From positions 1-64,000 of the forward strand of contig NZ_JAIOAB010000014.1 in assembly GCF_019890635.1 (NCBI RefSeq): 64,000 bases of DNA, written 5' to 3'. Source of the DNA: Streptomyces sennicomposti (lineage in GTDB: Bacteria; Actinomycetota; Actinomycetes; Streptomycetales; Streptomycetaceae). The position numbers were made by a program, and so were the translations under genes. Positions within the stretch are counted from its first letter, which is position 1. Each line of letters begins with the position of its first letter. Positions 17,578 through 25,676 of the stretch are shown here, piece by piece. The notes beneath the pieces were generated by a model. It was not told the DNA's origin and made no database searches. It saw only the letters and a list, made by a program, of their open reading frames with translations.

Positions 17578-18183
17578 TCAGGGCAGCAGGGTGGAGACCA
17601 GGGTCTCCTGGAGCCCGCCGAGCCACAGATACGCCATCACCATCGGCTTGCGCGGGTCCTCGTCGGGCAGCGCGTACAGCACGTCGGCGTCGTCCTCGTC
17701 GGTGATGTCCAGCCGCGCCGCGATGGCCAGCCGCAGGTCGTTCAGCGCGCCGAGCCAGCTCCTGGACTCCTCCGGCGACAGCTTCAGCACCGCCGCTCCC
17801 CCGCCGCCGGAGGACAGCTCGTCCAGCGTGCGGATCACCGCGAGGGCGTTCTCCCGCTTGCCGGCCCGCAGGTCGTTCTCGGTGTAGCGGCGGAACTCGG
17901 CGGAGTGGTCGCGCCGCTCGGCGGCCTCCCGCTCGGTGGCCGGCGCCTGCTCCGGGTCGGTGTAGGCGTCCGGGAACAGGCGCTTGAGGACCGGGTCGGA
18001 GGGCGGCTCGCTCGGGCCCTCGGCGAACAGCTCGGCCAGCGGGTCGGCCGGGGCGTCCTCGGCCGGCCCGGGGCCGATCAGCTCAAGGAGCTGCACGGCC
18101 AGCGAGCGGATGATGGAGATCTCTACGTCGTCCAGGGCGACGGCCGCGCCGCCGCCGGGAAGCGGTTCGAAGTGTCCTGGCAT
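17578..18183 (-). CDS. DUF2017 family protein
   Basis: A 201-residue acidic, mostly helical protein. MPGHFEPLPGGGAAVALDDVEISIIRSLAVQLLELIG and the C-terminal DEDDADVLYALPDEDPRKPMVMAYLWLGGLQETLVSTLLP are typical of DUF2017. It directly follows clpS (39 bp after its stop) on the same strand; the clpS-DUF2017 pair is conserved in actinobacteria, which suggests a link with Clp proteolysis. No enzymatic motif is seen. Confidence 0.92.
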   Translation of the reverse strand: MPGHFEPLPGGGAAVALDDVEISIIRSLAVQLLELIGPGPAEDAPADPLAELFAEGPSEPPSDPVLKRLFPDAYTDPEQAPATEREAAERRDHSAEFRRYTENDLRAGKRENALAVIRTLDELSSGGGGAAVLKLSPEESRSWLGALNDLRLAIAARLDITDEDDADVLYALPDEDPRKPMVMAYLWLGGLQETLVSTLLP

Positions 18184-18222
18184 GAAGAGGGTCGCTACTT
18201 CCGGTCCGGGCGGTCTGGCGGG

Positions 18223-18540
18223 CTACTTGCGGTCCTGCTGGAGGGTGGCCCACAGACCGTAGCCGTGCATGGCCTGCACATCCCGTTCCATCTCCTCGCG
18301 ACTCCCGCTGGAGACGACCGCCCGCCCCTTGTGGTGGACGTCGAGCATGAGCTTGGTGGCCTTGTCCTTGGAGTAGCCGAAGTACGTCTGGAAGACATAC
18401 GTCACATAGCTCATGAGGTTGACGGGGTCGTTGTGGACGATCGTCACCCAGGGGACGTCCGGCTCGGGTACGGCGAACACCTCTTCCGCCGACTCGGTCT
18501 TCTCGATCTCGATGGGTGCGGCTGCCGTCACAAGGCCCAT
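18223..18540 (-). CDS. clpS: ClpS N-end rule adaptor
   Basis: A 105-residue adaptor that binds N-degron substrates and hands them to ClpC/Clp[47 protein letters not shown] contains the HNDPVN segment and the conserved VHHKG that form the N-degron pocket. The short acidic N-tail ([18 protein letters not shown]) is usual for actinobacteria. The exact start, ATG 18540 or the GTG 9 nt downstream, is uncertain since no clear ribosome site is seen. Confidence 0.95.
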   Translation of the reverse strand: MGLVTAAAPIEIEKTESAEEVFAVPEPDVPWVTIVHNDPVNLMSYVTYVFQTYFGYSKDKATKLMLDVHHKGRAVVSSGSREEMERDVQAMHGYGLWATLQQDRK

Positions 18541-18735
18541 GCTGCCACCACAGGGGGGTAGGAGCACAAACGAGCAGGGCCGGGGGCGGGCCGGGGACGA
18601 GCCGGGGACCCTAAATCGTCAGACTGACGAAATGGGAGTACGATCCTTCGCCAGGCGGCTCACGCCGGGGACCGACCCCCGGATTCCAGGTGCGCGGGCG
18701 CCTCGAACCGCAGGATTCACGGCTAGGAGAGTTTG

Positions 18736-20082
18736 GTGGGCGTAGCGGACCTTGGGCTGCCGGTCGATGTTCCCTCGACGGCGCTCTTCACCGATCACTA
18801 CGAGCTGACCATGCTGCAGGCGGCGCTGAAGGCCGGGACGGCCGAGCGGCGCGGGGTCTTCGAGGTCTTCACCCGGCGGCTGCCGCACGGGCGGCGCTAC
18901 GGCGTGGTGGCCGGGACCGGGCGGGTGCTGGACGCGGTGGAGAACTTCCGCTTCGACGCCGGCGTCCTCGGCTATCTGCGCGAGCGGCGGATCGTGGACG
19001 AGACCACCCTGCAGTGGCTGGCCGACTACCGCTTCAGCGGCGACATCTGGGGCTACCCCGAGGGCGAGGTGTACTTCCCGGGCTCGCCGATCATGCGGGT
19101 GGAGGGGTCCTTCGGCGAGTGCGTGCTGCTGGAGACCGTGATCCTGTCCATCCTCAACCACGACTCGGCGATCGCCGCCGCCGCCTCCCGGATGGCCTCG
19201 GCCGCCGGCGACCGGCCGCTGATCGAGATGGGCGCCCGGCGCACCCATGAGCTGGCCGCGGTGGCCGCCTCCCGCGCCGCCTACGTCGGCGGCTTCGCCT
19301 CCACCTCCGACCTCGCGGCCGGCTTCCGCTACAACATCCCCACCGTCGGCACCTCCGCGCACGCCTTCACCCTGCTGCACGACCGCGAGCGCGACGCCTT
19401 CCAGGCGCAGGTCGACTCGCTGGGCCGGGACACCACGCTGCTGGTGGACACCTACGACGTCACCGAGGCGGTCCGCACCGCCGTCGAGGTCGCCGGTCCC
19501 GAGCTGGGCGCCGTGCGCATCGACTCCGGCGACCTGCTGCTGGTCGCCCATCGGGTGCGCCAGCAGCTGGACGAGCTGGGCGCCCACGACACGAAGATCG
19601 TCGTCACCTCGGACCTGGACGAGTACGCCATCGCCTCCCTGGCCGCCGCGCCCGTGGACGCCTACGGGGTGGGCACGCAGCTGGTCACCGGCTCCGGCCA
19701 CCCGACCGCCTCCATGGTCTACAAGCTGGTCGCCCGCGCCGAGTCCGCCGATCCGAAGGCCCCGCTGAAGCCGGTGGCGAAGAAGTCCAGCGGCGGCAAG
19801 ACCTCCGTCGGCGGCCGCAAGTGGGCGGCCCGCCGGCTGGACGCGGACGGCGTCGCCGAGGCCGAGGTCGTGGGCACCGGACCGGTCCCCGCCCACCTGG
19901 CCGGCCGGCAGCTGCTGGTCGAGCTGGTCAGGGGCGGCGAGGTCGTCGGACGCGAGCCGCTGGACGCCGCCCGGGACCGGCACGCCGCCGCCCGCGCCGG
20001 GCTGCCGCTGTCCGCGACCCAGCTCTCGCGCGGGGAACCCGTCCTTCCGACGGAGTACGTGACCGAGGGCTCGGGTAACTAA
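18736..20082 (+). CDS. pncB: Nicotinate phosphoribosyltransferase
   Basis: A 448-residue enzyme of NAD salvage that joins nicotinate with PRPP. Seen: STALFTDHYELTMLQAALKAG at the N-terminus, EMGARRTHELAAVAASRAAYVGGFASTSD (the active-site histidine and carboxylate region), AHAFTLL, and VRIDSGDLL with VTSDLDEYAI for PRPP phosphate. I chose GTG at 18736, which AGGAG precedes by 6 nt; a TTG one codon earlier is too close. It is followed 80 bp later by pncA, making a two-step pathway from nicotinamide. Divergent from clpS. Confidence 0.95.
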   Translation: MGVADLGLPVDVPSTALFTDHYELTMLQAALKAGTAERRGVFEVFTRRLPHGRRYGVVAGTGRVLDAVENFRFDAGVLGYLRERRIVDETTLQWLADYRFSGDIWGYPEGEVYFPGSPIMRVEGSFGECVLLETVILSILNHDSAIAAAASRMASAAGDRPLIEMGARRTHELAAVAASRAAYVGGFASTSDLAAGFRYNIPTVGTSAHAFTLLHDRERDAFQAQVDSLGRDTTLLVDTYDVTEAVRTAVEVAGPELGAVRIDSGDLLLVAHRVRQQLDELGAHDTKIVVTSDLDEYAIASLAAAPVDAYGVGTQLVTGSGHPTASMVYKLVARAESADPKAPLKPVAKKSSGGKTSVGGRKWAARRLDADGVAEAEVVGTGPVPAHLAGRQLLVELVRGGEVVGREPLDAARDRHAAARAGLPLSATQLSRGEPVLPTEYVTEGSGN

Positions 20083-20162
20083 AGCGGGTGCCCGTCCGAA
20101 AACGTACGCCCGGCCCGCGCCGGCCCCGACAGCCCTGACCCGACAGCCGAAGGACACCCACC

Positions 20163-20750
20163 ATGCGCCGCGCACTGATCGTCGTCGATGTGCAGAACGA
20201 CTTCTGCGAGGGAGGCAGCCTCGCGGTGGCCGGCGGTGCGGACGTCGCCGCCGCGATCACCGAGCTGATCGGTCAGGCGCCGGCCGGCTACCGGCACGTG
20301 GTGGCCACCCGCGACCACCACATCGCGCCCGGCGGGCACTTCGCGGACGACCCCGACTACGTGACCTCCTGGCCCGCGCACTGCGTGGCCGGCACCGAGG
20401 GCGTGGGCTTCCACCCGAACTTCGCGCCCGCCGTCGCCTCCGGCGCCGTCGACGCCGTCTTCGACAAGGGCGCCTACTCGGCGGCCTACAGCGGCTTCGA
20501 GGGCTTCGACGAGAACGGCGTCTCCCTCGCCGACTGGCTGCGGGACCGGGAGATCGACGAGGTGGACGTGGTCGGCATCGCCACCGACCACTGCGTACGG
20601 GCCACCGCGCTGGACGCCGCCCGCGAGGGCTTCCGCACCCAGGTGCTACTGGACCTCACCGCGGGCGTCTCCGCCGCGACCACCGAGCGGGCGCTGGAGG
20701 AGCTGCGCGAGGCGGGCGTCGAACTGACCGGCAAGCCGGTCGTGGCGTAA
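20163..20750 (+). CDS. pncA: Nicotinamidase
   Basis: A 195-residue isochorismatase-fold amidohydrolase that turns nicotinamide into nicotinate for PncB. Catalytic triad: Asp9 (IVVDVQNDF), Lys102 (FDKGAYS) and Cys144 (GIATDHCVRAT). The metal site is in ATRDHHIAPGGHF (Asp51, His53, His59). Normal length. Downstream of pncB in the same direction. Confidence 0.96.
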   Translation: MRRALIVVDVQNDFCEGGSLAVAGGADVAAAITELIGQAPAGYRHVVATRDHHIAPGGHFADDPDYVTSWPAHCVAGTEGVGFHPNFAPAVASGAVDAVFDKGAYSAAYSGFEGFDENGVSLADWLRDREIDEVDVVGIATDHCVRATALDAAREGFRTQVLLDLTAGVSAATTERALEELREAGVELTGKPVVA

Positions 20751-20783
20751 CCCGCGGCCCTTGCGGCCGACGGCCCCGGCTCA

Positions 20784-20960
20784 CGTGACCCCGGCCCGCG
20801 TGACCCCGGCCCGCGTCACCCCGGCCCGCGTCACCCCGGCGCGCGTCACCCCGGCGCGCGTCACCCCGGCGCGCGCGGCCCCGGCTCGCCCGGCCCCGGC
20901 TCGCCCGGCCCCGGCTCGCCCGGCCCCGGCTCGCCCGGCCCCGGCTCGCGTGGCCCCGCG
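20784..20960. repeat. 15-bp GC-rich tandem minisatellite
   Basis: About eleven copies of a 15-bp unit. The first six read CGTGACCCCGGCCCG, drifting to CGTCACCCCGGCGCG, then five read CCCGGCCCCGGCTCG. It fills the 320-bp space between pncA and the next gene. All six frames are open, so apparent ORFs here (Val-Thr-Pro-Ala-Arg repeats) are not genes. Confidence 0.9.
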
Positions 20961-21070
20961 GCCCCGGCTCGCCCGGCCCTGGCGGTCCGCTGTCCGGCGC
21001 GCGTGGGCAGGCTCTGGCGGCCCGCGGTCCGCGGCGCGTCGGTCCCGCGCCGCGGGTCCGGCCGGACCGG

Positions 21071-21421
21071 CTAGACGCCCGCCCCGGCCGGGGTGTGGCG
21101 GCGCAGGAGGGCCCGGATCGGCTGCCACAGCTGCGGCGGGCCGGCGGCGGGGCCGACGGCGCCGTCGGGCGAGGTGCGCCATATCAGGCCGTCGGGGTGG
21201 TGCAGGACCGCGGTGATCTCGTCCGGGGTGGGCGGGGCGCCGTTGCCGCGCAGGTAGACCGCGCGCAGGCCGAGGTTGCGCAGCCTGGTCAGGGCGCGGG
21301 CGCGGTTGTGGGCGTGCACCAGCACCCGGACGCCGCCGGCGTCGCCGGGGGCGGTGCCGGGCAGGTTCAGGGCCACCACCACCCGGCCGTTCGGCAGCTT
21401 GCAGAAACCTCCTGCGGCCAT
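21071..21421 (-). CDS. Conserved hypothetical protein
   Basis: A 116-residue protein beginning MAAGGFCKLPNGRVVVALNLPG, with ARALTRLRNLGLRAVYLRGNGAPPTPDEITAVL in the middle and Trp residues near the end (LIWRTSPDG, LWQPI). GGGGAAG lies 7 nt before the ATG. Composition looks like a small alpha/beta domain. I do not recognise a family. It lies 122 bp after the M6 peptidase terminator on the same strand. Confidence 0.72.
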   Translation of the reverse strand: MAAGGFCKLPNGRVVVALNLPGTAPGDAGGVRVLVHAHNRARALTRLRNLGLRAVYLRGNGAPPTPDEITAVLHHPDGLIWRTSPDGAVGPAAGPPQLWQPIRALLRRHTPAGAGV

Positions 21422-21482
21422 GCGGTCACTTCCCCGTTCCGGTCGGTGTCAATAAGCGAGTCACAGCAGGCACCTAAACACG

Positions 21483-21516
21483 ATCGGCGGCAACCCGCCA
21501 GGGGGTTGCCGCCGAT
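21483..21516 (-). terminator. Hairpin terminator after the M6 peptidase
   Basis: A perfect 13-bp stem ATCGGCGGCAACC (21483-21495) with GGTTGCCGCCGAT (21504-21516), 27 bp beyond the peptidase stop. Confidence 0.85.
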
Positions 21517-21542
21517 ACGTCTGTGACCTGCGCTTCTACCGA

Positions 21543-23891
21543 CTACTTCGTCGCGCGGCCGACCTCGAGCTCGATCGTGGAGCCGTCCTTGGCCTCCTTG
21601 TTGATCTTGATCTTGGTGTTGGTGTCAGTGACCTTGACACCACCGGCCGGGTTCGCCGGGTCGTAGTAGGAGCTGGTGTGGTCGTTGAAGACCGACACGC
21701 CCTTCGACGACTTGATCTTCGTCGCGACGTCCGCCTTGTGCAGCGTGATGCCGTCGGTGCGGTACAGGCTGAACGGCGAGTCGTAGGCCTGGACGCGGTT
21801 GCGCATCAGGGTGCCGTCGGTCCACTTCAGCACGTTCGGGTGCGAGTCGATCGGCAGGATCAGACCGGTGCCCGGGTGGGTGCCGGTGTTGTTGTCCACC
21901 TGGGAGGTGTCCCACTTCCAGATCAGCAGGCCGTTCTGGTACGGGTAGTGCTCCACCCAGTCGGGGCGCTTGGCCGAGCCGAAGTTGTACGGGCCGGTCT
22001 TCAGCGTGGTGTCGTACGAGACGTACTGGCGGTTCTCGGCGATGTAGTACTGCTTGTAGTCCTTGGTGAAGGACGCGCCGATGCGGGAGAAGCCGTTCGC
22101 CGTCCAGGCCGCGTCCGCGCTCTCGGCGTCGTCGGCGAAGACGGTCGCGCCGTCCGCGGTCAGCGTGATCTCGTCGGCCGCGAAGCCCTTCAGCGCCACG
22201 CCGCCGTCCGTCTGGTAGCGGAAGCGGAGCTGGAACTTCTGGCCGGCGTAGGCGCCGAGGTCGTACGACAGCTTCTGGTAGGCGTCCACCGAGCCGGTCA
22301 GGGCCGGGGTGCCGCTGGCGTCACGCGGGATCGGCTGGCCGTTCTGGGTGCCGTCCAGGGCGGTCCAGTTGGCGCCGCCGTCGGTGGAGACCTCGGTGTA
22401 GAGGTAGTCGTAGTCGGCCTCGATGTCGTACCAGCCGTCGAGGGTGAGGGCGGCCGACGTCTTGCCGGTGAGGTCCACGGACCGGGTCAGCGTGTTCTTC
22501 AGGTCGTTGGCGCTGCCGCTCCACCACTGGGTGGCGCCCTGCGCGGGGGCGACGACCTCGGTGGTGACCGCCTTCTGGGGCAGCGAGACGACCAGCGCCT
22601 GCTTGTACTTGGTGTTGTACTCGGACACGCCCAGCTTGTGCCAGGAGCTGACGCCCGCCTTGGCGGTGTCGTAGTTCAGCCAGCCCAGCTGGAGCTTGTC
22701 CCAGGCGTTCATGTCGCCGGGCAGGTCGCCGATGGCGTCCTCGCCGCGGCCGAGCCAGGAACCGGAGGACATCAGGGTCCAGAAACCGGTGGAGTTCTCG
22801 CCGCCCGCGGTGTCGTACTCGTCGGGCAGACCGAGGTCGTGGCCGTACTCGTGGGCGTAGACGCCGAGTCCGCCGTTCTCCGGCTGGATGGTGTAGTCGC
22901 CGACCCAGATGCCGGTGTCGCCGACCTGCGCGCCGCCGAGCTTGTTGTAGTTCGGGCCGGTGGCGCCGGCGTCGGTGCCGAAGGCGTACCAGCGGTGCGC
23001 CCAGATCGCGTCGGTGCCCTGGACGCCGCCGCCCGCGGACTCGTCCTCGCCGGCGTGCACGATCTGGAAGTGGTCGACGTAGCCGTCGGGCTCGTTGAAG
23101 TCGCCGTCGCCGTCGTAGTCGTAACGGTCCCACTGGTCGTACTTGGCCAGGTCCGCCTTGATGTCGGCGTCGGACTTGCCGGCCGCCTTCTGCTCGGCGA
23201 CCCACGCGTTCAGACCGTCGCTGACGACGTTCCACACGCTCGGGCAGTTGGTGGAGCCGCAGGCGTTGTTGCCGTAACGGGCCTCGTTGTAGGGGACCTT
23301 GACCCAGTCGGAGACCTCGCCGTCGACCGAGTAGCGGCCCGAGGACTGCTTCTCGTAGTACTTCTTGACCGACTCGGTGTTCTTGCCGGTGCCGAAGTAC
23401 AGGTCCTGGAAGTGCTTCTGGTTGTAGTCCTTCTGCCAGGCCGTCGAGTTGTCCTTCTTGCGGTCCGGCGCGGCTATCTGGTTGTGCAGCGGGCCGGCGG
23501 CGCCGCCGTACTTGGGGTCGGTCTGGTCCCCGAACTCGACCAGGATGGTGAAGATCTTGTCGGTCTTCTCCCGCCCCAGCTCGACGTACTTGGTGTCGCC
23601 CTTCTTGCCCTTGAGCTGGACGACCTTGGAGCCGTTGCGGTCCTGGACCTTGCTGCGGCCCTCGATGACCTGGTTCAGCGCCTCCTGGCGCTGGGCCTCC
23701 TGGGTCTTGCTCAGCGGGCCGTCCAGGTCGTGCTTCTGCTGCTTCACCGGCTGCGGGTCATGCCGGTGCACGGTCGCGGAGGCGCTCGTGGCGGCGGCCT
23801 CCGCTACGGCGAACGTCGAGAACGCGGCGGTAGCCGACGCGAGCGCCACACCGATCGCGGCCGCTCTGAACGTCCAGGGTCTGCTGGTCAC
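21543..23891 (-). CDS. Secreted M6 (immune inhibitor A-like) metallopeptidase
   Basis: A 782-residue exported zinc peptidase. A signal peptide (TFRAAAIGVALASATAAFSTFAVAEA) is followed by a pro-region and the catalytic domain with HEYGHDLGLPDEYD (His347, Glu348, His351). YDYDGDGDFNEPDG (residues 257-270) is an EF-hand-like calcium loop typical of the family. The C-terminal part has beta-sandwich domains (GWYDIEADYDYLYTEVS...). GTG at 23891 is chosen because GGAGG precedes it by 7 nt. It likely degrades external protein during growth on complex substrates. Confidence 0.93.
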   Translation of the reverse strand: MTSRPWTFRAAAIGVALASATAAFSTFAVAEAAATSASATVHRHDPQPVKQQKHDLDGPLSKTQEAQRQEALNQVIEGRSKVQDRNGSKVVQLKGKKGDTKYVELGREKTDKIFTILVEFGDQTDPKYGGAAGPLHNQIAAPDRKKDNSTAWQKDYNQKHFQDLYFGTGKNTESVKKYYEKQSSGRYSVDGEVSDWVKVPYNEARYGNNACGSTNCPSVWNVVSDGLNAWVAEQKAAGKSDADIKADLAKYDQWDRYDYDGDGDFNEPDGYVDHFQIVHAGEDESAGGGVQGTDAIWAHRWYAFGTDAGATGPNYNKLGGAQVGDTGIWVGDYTIQPENGGLGVYAHEYGHDLGLPDEYDTAGGENSTGFWTLMSSGSWLGRGEDAIGDLPGDMNAWDKLQLGWLNYDTAKAGVSSWHKLGVSEYNTKYKQALVVSLPQKAVTTEVVAPAQGATQWWSGSANDLKNTLTRSVDLTGKTSAALTLDGWYDIEADYDYLYTEVSTDGGANWTALDGTQNGQPIPRDASGTPALTGSVDAYQKLSYDLGAYAGQKFQLRFRYQTDGGVALKGFAADEITLTADGATVFADDAESADAAWTANGFSRIGASFTKDYKQYYIAENRQYVSYDTTLKTGPYNFGSAKRPDWVEHYPYQNGLLIWKWDTSQVDNNTGTHPGTGLILPIDSHPNVLKWTDGTLMRNRVQAYDSPFSLYRTDGITLHKADVATKIKSSKGVSVFNDHTSSYYDPANPAGGVKVTDTNTKIKINKEAKDGSTIELEVGRATK

Positions 23892-24287
23892 TTGTTGTCC
23901 TCCCCTGACGCGTGTCCATACGCGCGGAAGGGGGGATGGGTGAGGTGCGAGTCCGCGCGCGATCAACGCGTTTAGCCAAGTGACGCTATTTGACTAGAGG
24001 TTTACGAGAAAAGACAGACCTTGACTTGAACAGATCAAGTGCACTATGCGGAGCCGACGTTCGCTTTACGGACACGCGACCGCCGCCCGGGGTGCCCGCC
24101 GGGGGTCCGGCGTGACTCCGTGCGCCCCCTGTGCACCGGCACCGTGGGTTAGGTCACGCTTACCACGCGTTCCGCTCGGGCATGGAGGCGAATAGAGTCG
24201 ACTGGCCGGACGCCCGGAATCGGCGGAACGCCAGGCCGTCAACGTCATCCCGTCGCACCCCGAAGACCTTCCGAGGACACGATTGCC
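23892..24287. other. Divergent promoter region of M6 peptidase and membrane protein
   Basis: 396 bp without a gene. It has a relatively AT-rich core at 23975-24055 holding a small inverted repeat ACTTGA-N5-TCAAGT (24024-24040). It should hold both divergent promoters. I could not place -35/-10 boxes with confidence. Confidence 0.45.
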
Positions 24288-24629
24288 ATGCCTCGTCCGA
24301 CCGCCGCACAGCTCGCCTACGGTTCCTGCACCGTGATCATGTCGACGCTCGCCATGCTGCTGCTGTCGCAGACGAGTTCGGGCGTGGGGATCGCCGTCAT
24401 CGCCCTGGCCGCCCTCGCCCTGGGGCTCCTGGTCGCCCTGACCGTGCCGCTGCCCAAGGGACGGGAGGCGGCGGCCGGGGCCGCCGGGACGGCGACGGCT
24501 CCGGGGACCGCGGGGACCGTCGGGTCCGCCGGGGCCGGTGCGGCGCCCGCGCGGGTGTGGGCGCCGGAGCTGCGGGAGGCCGTCTCCGCGGGCGCGGAGT
24601 CGGGCCGGCGGCGGTCGCCGGGGGCCTGA
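24288..24629 (+). CDS. Small membrane protein of unknown function
   Basis: A 113-residue protein with two N-terminal transmembrane helices (AYGSCTVIMSTLAMLLLS and VGIAVIALAALALGLLVALTV) and a cytoplasmic Ala/Gly/Thr-rich tail containing a short ARVWAPELREAVSAG motif. It is probably a Streptomyces-specific conserved protein. GAGGA lies upstream of the ATG. No function is apparent. Confidence 0.75.
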   Translation: MPRPTAAQLAYGSCTVIMSTLAMLLLSQTSSGVGIAVIALAALALGLLVALTVPLPKGREAAAGAAGTATAPGTAGTVGSAGAGAAPARVWAPELREAVSAGAESGRRRSPGA

Positions 24630-24741
24630 GCCCGCGGTCGCCGGGGCCTGAGCCCGACGGGGCGCCCGGGTTCTCCCCTACGGGTGGACGACCTCACGGG
24701 TGGGCGACCTCACGGGTGGGCGACCGGGCGCCGCCCGCGCG

Positions 24742-25566
24742 TCAGTTCGTGCTCACCACCACCGTCTTCGCCGCCTTGTCGTGCAGGCCCTGCTTGTAGG
24801 GCCGGTCGAAGAAGCTCCAGCCGCCGCAGATCGCCAGCCACAGGCAGGCGCAGCAGAACCAGAACGGCACCCAGAGCACGGCGGCGCGGGCCAGCGAGGT
24901 CGCGACGGTCGGCGTCGAACCGTCGGACAGGTTCGCCACCCGCATCCCCAGCCACTGCTTGCCGAGGGTCTGGCCGCGCCGCGCGGTCATGAAGGTGTCG
25001 TAGGCGAGGTACAGCACCAGGCCGACCGCGGACTGGCCGAGTGACCTGCCGACCTCGATCTGGTCGGCGTCCATCGCGTACTCGTTGACGTGCAGGGCCC
25101 AGGTGACCAGCCAGGCGATGATGCCGATCAGGATCAGGTCGATGATCCGCGCGAGGGTACGGCGGCCGCTGTCCGCGAGCGGGGGCATGCCGGCGAGAGG
25201 GTCGTTCGGATACGGTCCGCCGCCGAAGGGTCCGCCGCCTCCGCCGTAGGGGCCACCCCCGAAGGGTCCGCCCCCGCCGCCGTACGGGCCCGCGCCGCCG
25301 GGTCCTCCGGGGCCCGTCCCGTACGGGTCGCCGCCGCCCGGTCCACCGCCGTAGGGGCTGCCGCCGCCCGGCCCTGGACCGCCCGCGCCGGGGCCGCCCC
25401 CGTACGGGTTGCCGCCGCCGGTCCCCGTGCCGCCGCCACCGGTGCCGCCGTCGCCCGCGCCGCTGCCGGGCGGGTGCTCGTCGTACGGGTTGCCGCCGCC
25501 CTGGGGCGGGGGCGGGGGTCCGGAGCCACGGGGTGGTTCGGAGCCGGGGGGCGGTTCGGTGCTCAT
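24742..25566 (-). CDS. RDD-family membrane protein with Gly/Pro-rich N-terminus
   Basis: A 274-residue protein. Residues 1-130 are a disordered Gly/Pro/Tyr stretch with repeated GGNPYG, GGSPYG and GGPYGGGGGPFGGG. The C-terminal RDD domain (RRTLARIIDLILIGIIAWLV...) has the Arg-Ile-Ile-Asp and the later RRGQTLGKQWLGMRVAN motif plus helices. RDD proteins may be Na+/H+ antiporters or chaperone-like membrane proteins. A second RDD gene lies 110 bp upstream on the same strand. Confidence 0.88.
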   Translation of the reverse strand: MSTEPPPGSEPPRGSGPPPPPQGGGNPYDEHPPGSGAGDGGTGGGGTGTGGGNPYGGGPGAGGPGPGGGSPYGGGPGGGDPYGTGPGGPGGAGPYGGGGGPFGGGPYGGGGGPFGGGPYPNDPLAGMPPLADSGRRTLARIIDLILIGIIAWLVTWALHVNEYAMDADQIEVGRSLGQSAVGLVLYLAYDTFMTARRGQTLGKQWLGMRVANLSDGSTPTVATSLARAAVLWVPFWFCCACLWLAICGGWSFFDRPYKQGLHDKAAKTVVVSTN

Positions 25567-25676
25567 GCGCCGAGTGGATCTCGAACCCGCCCGCGCCGCA
25601 TCCGGCGAGCATCCGTACGGATGATCCCCAGGCCCTCCCCTACGCCGTCCCGGTCACCCCGCGCACGCCGTCCCCG

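Noticed and set aside
20761..21216. 151-codon frame with Val-Thr-Pro-Ala-Arg repeats
   Set aside because: It is only the 15-bp minisatellite read as protein; every frame is open there.
21678..23975. 765-codon open frame on the plus strand
   Set aside because: Antisense to the M6 peptidase with low-complexity Val/Leu/Gly text, a GC-codon shadow.
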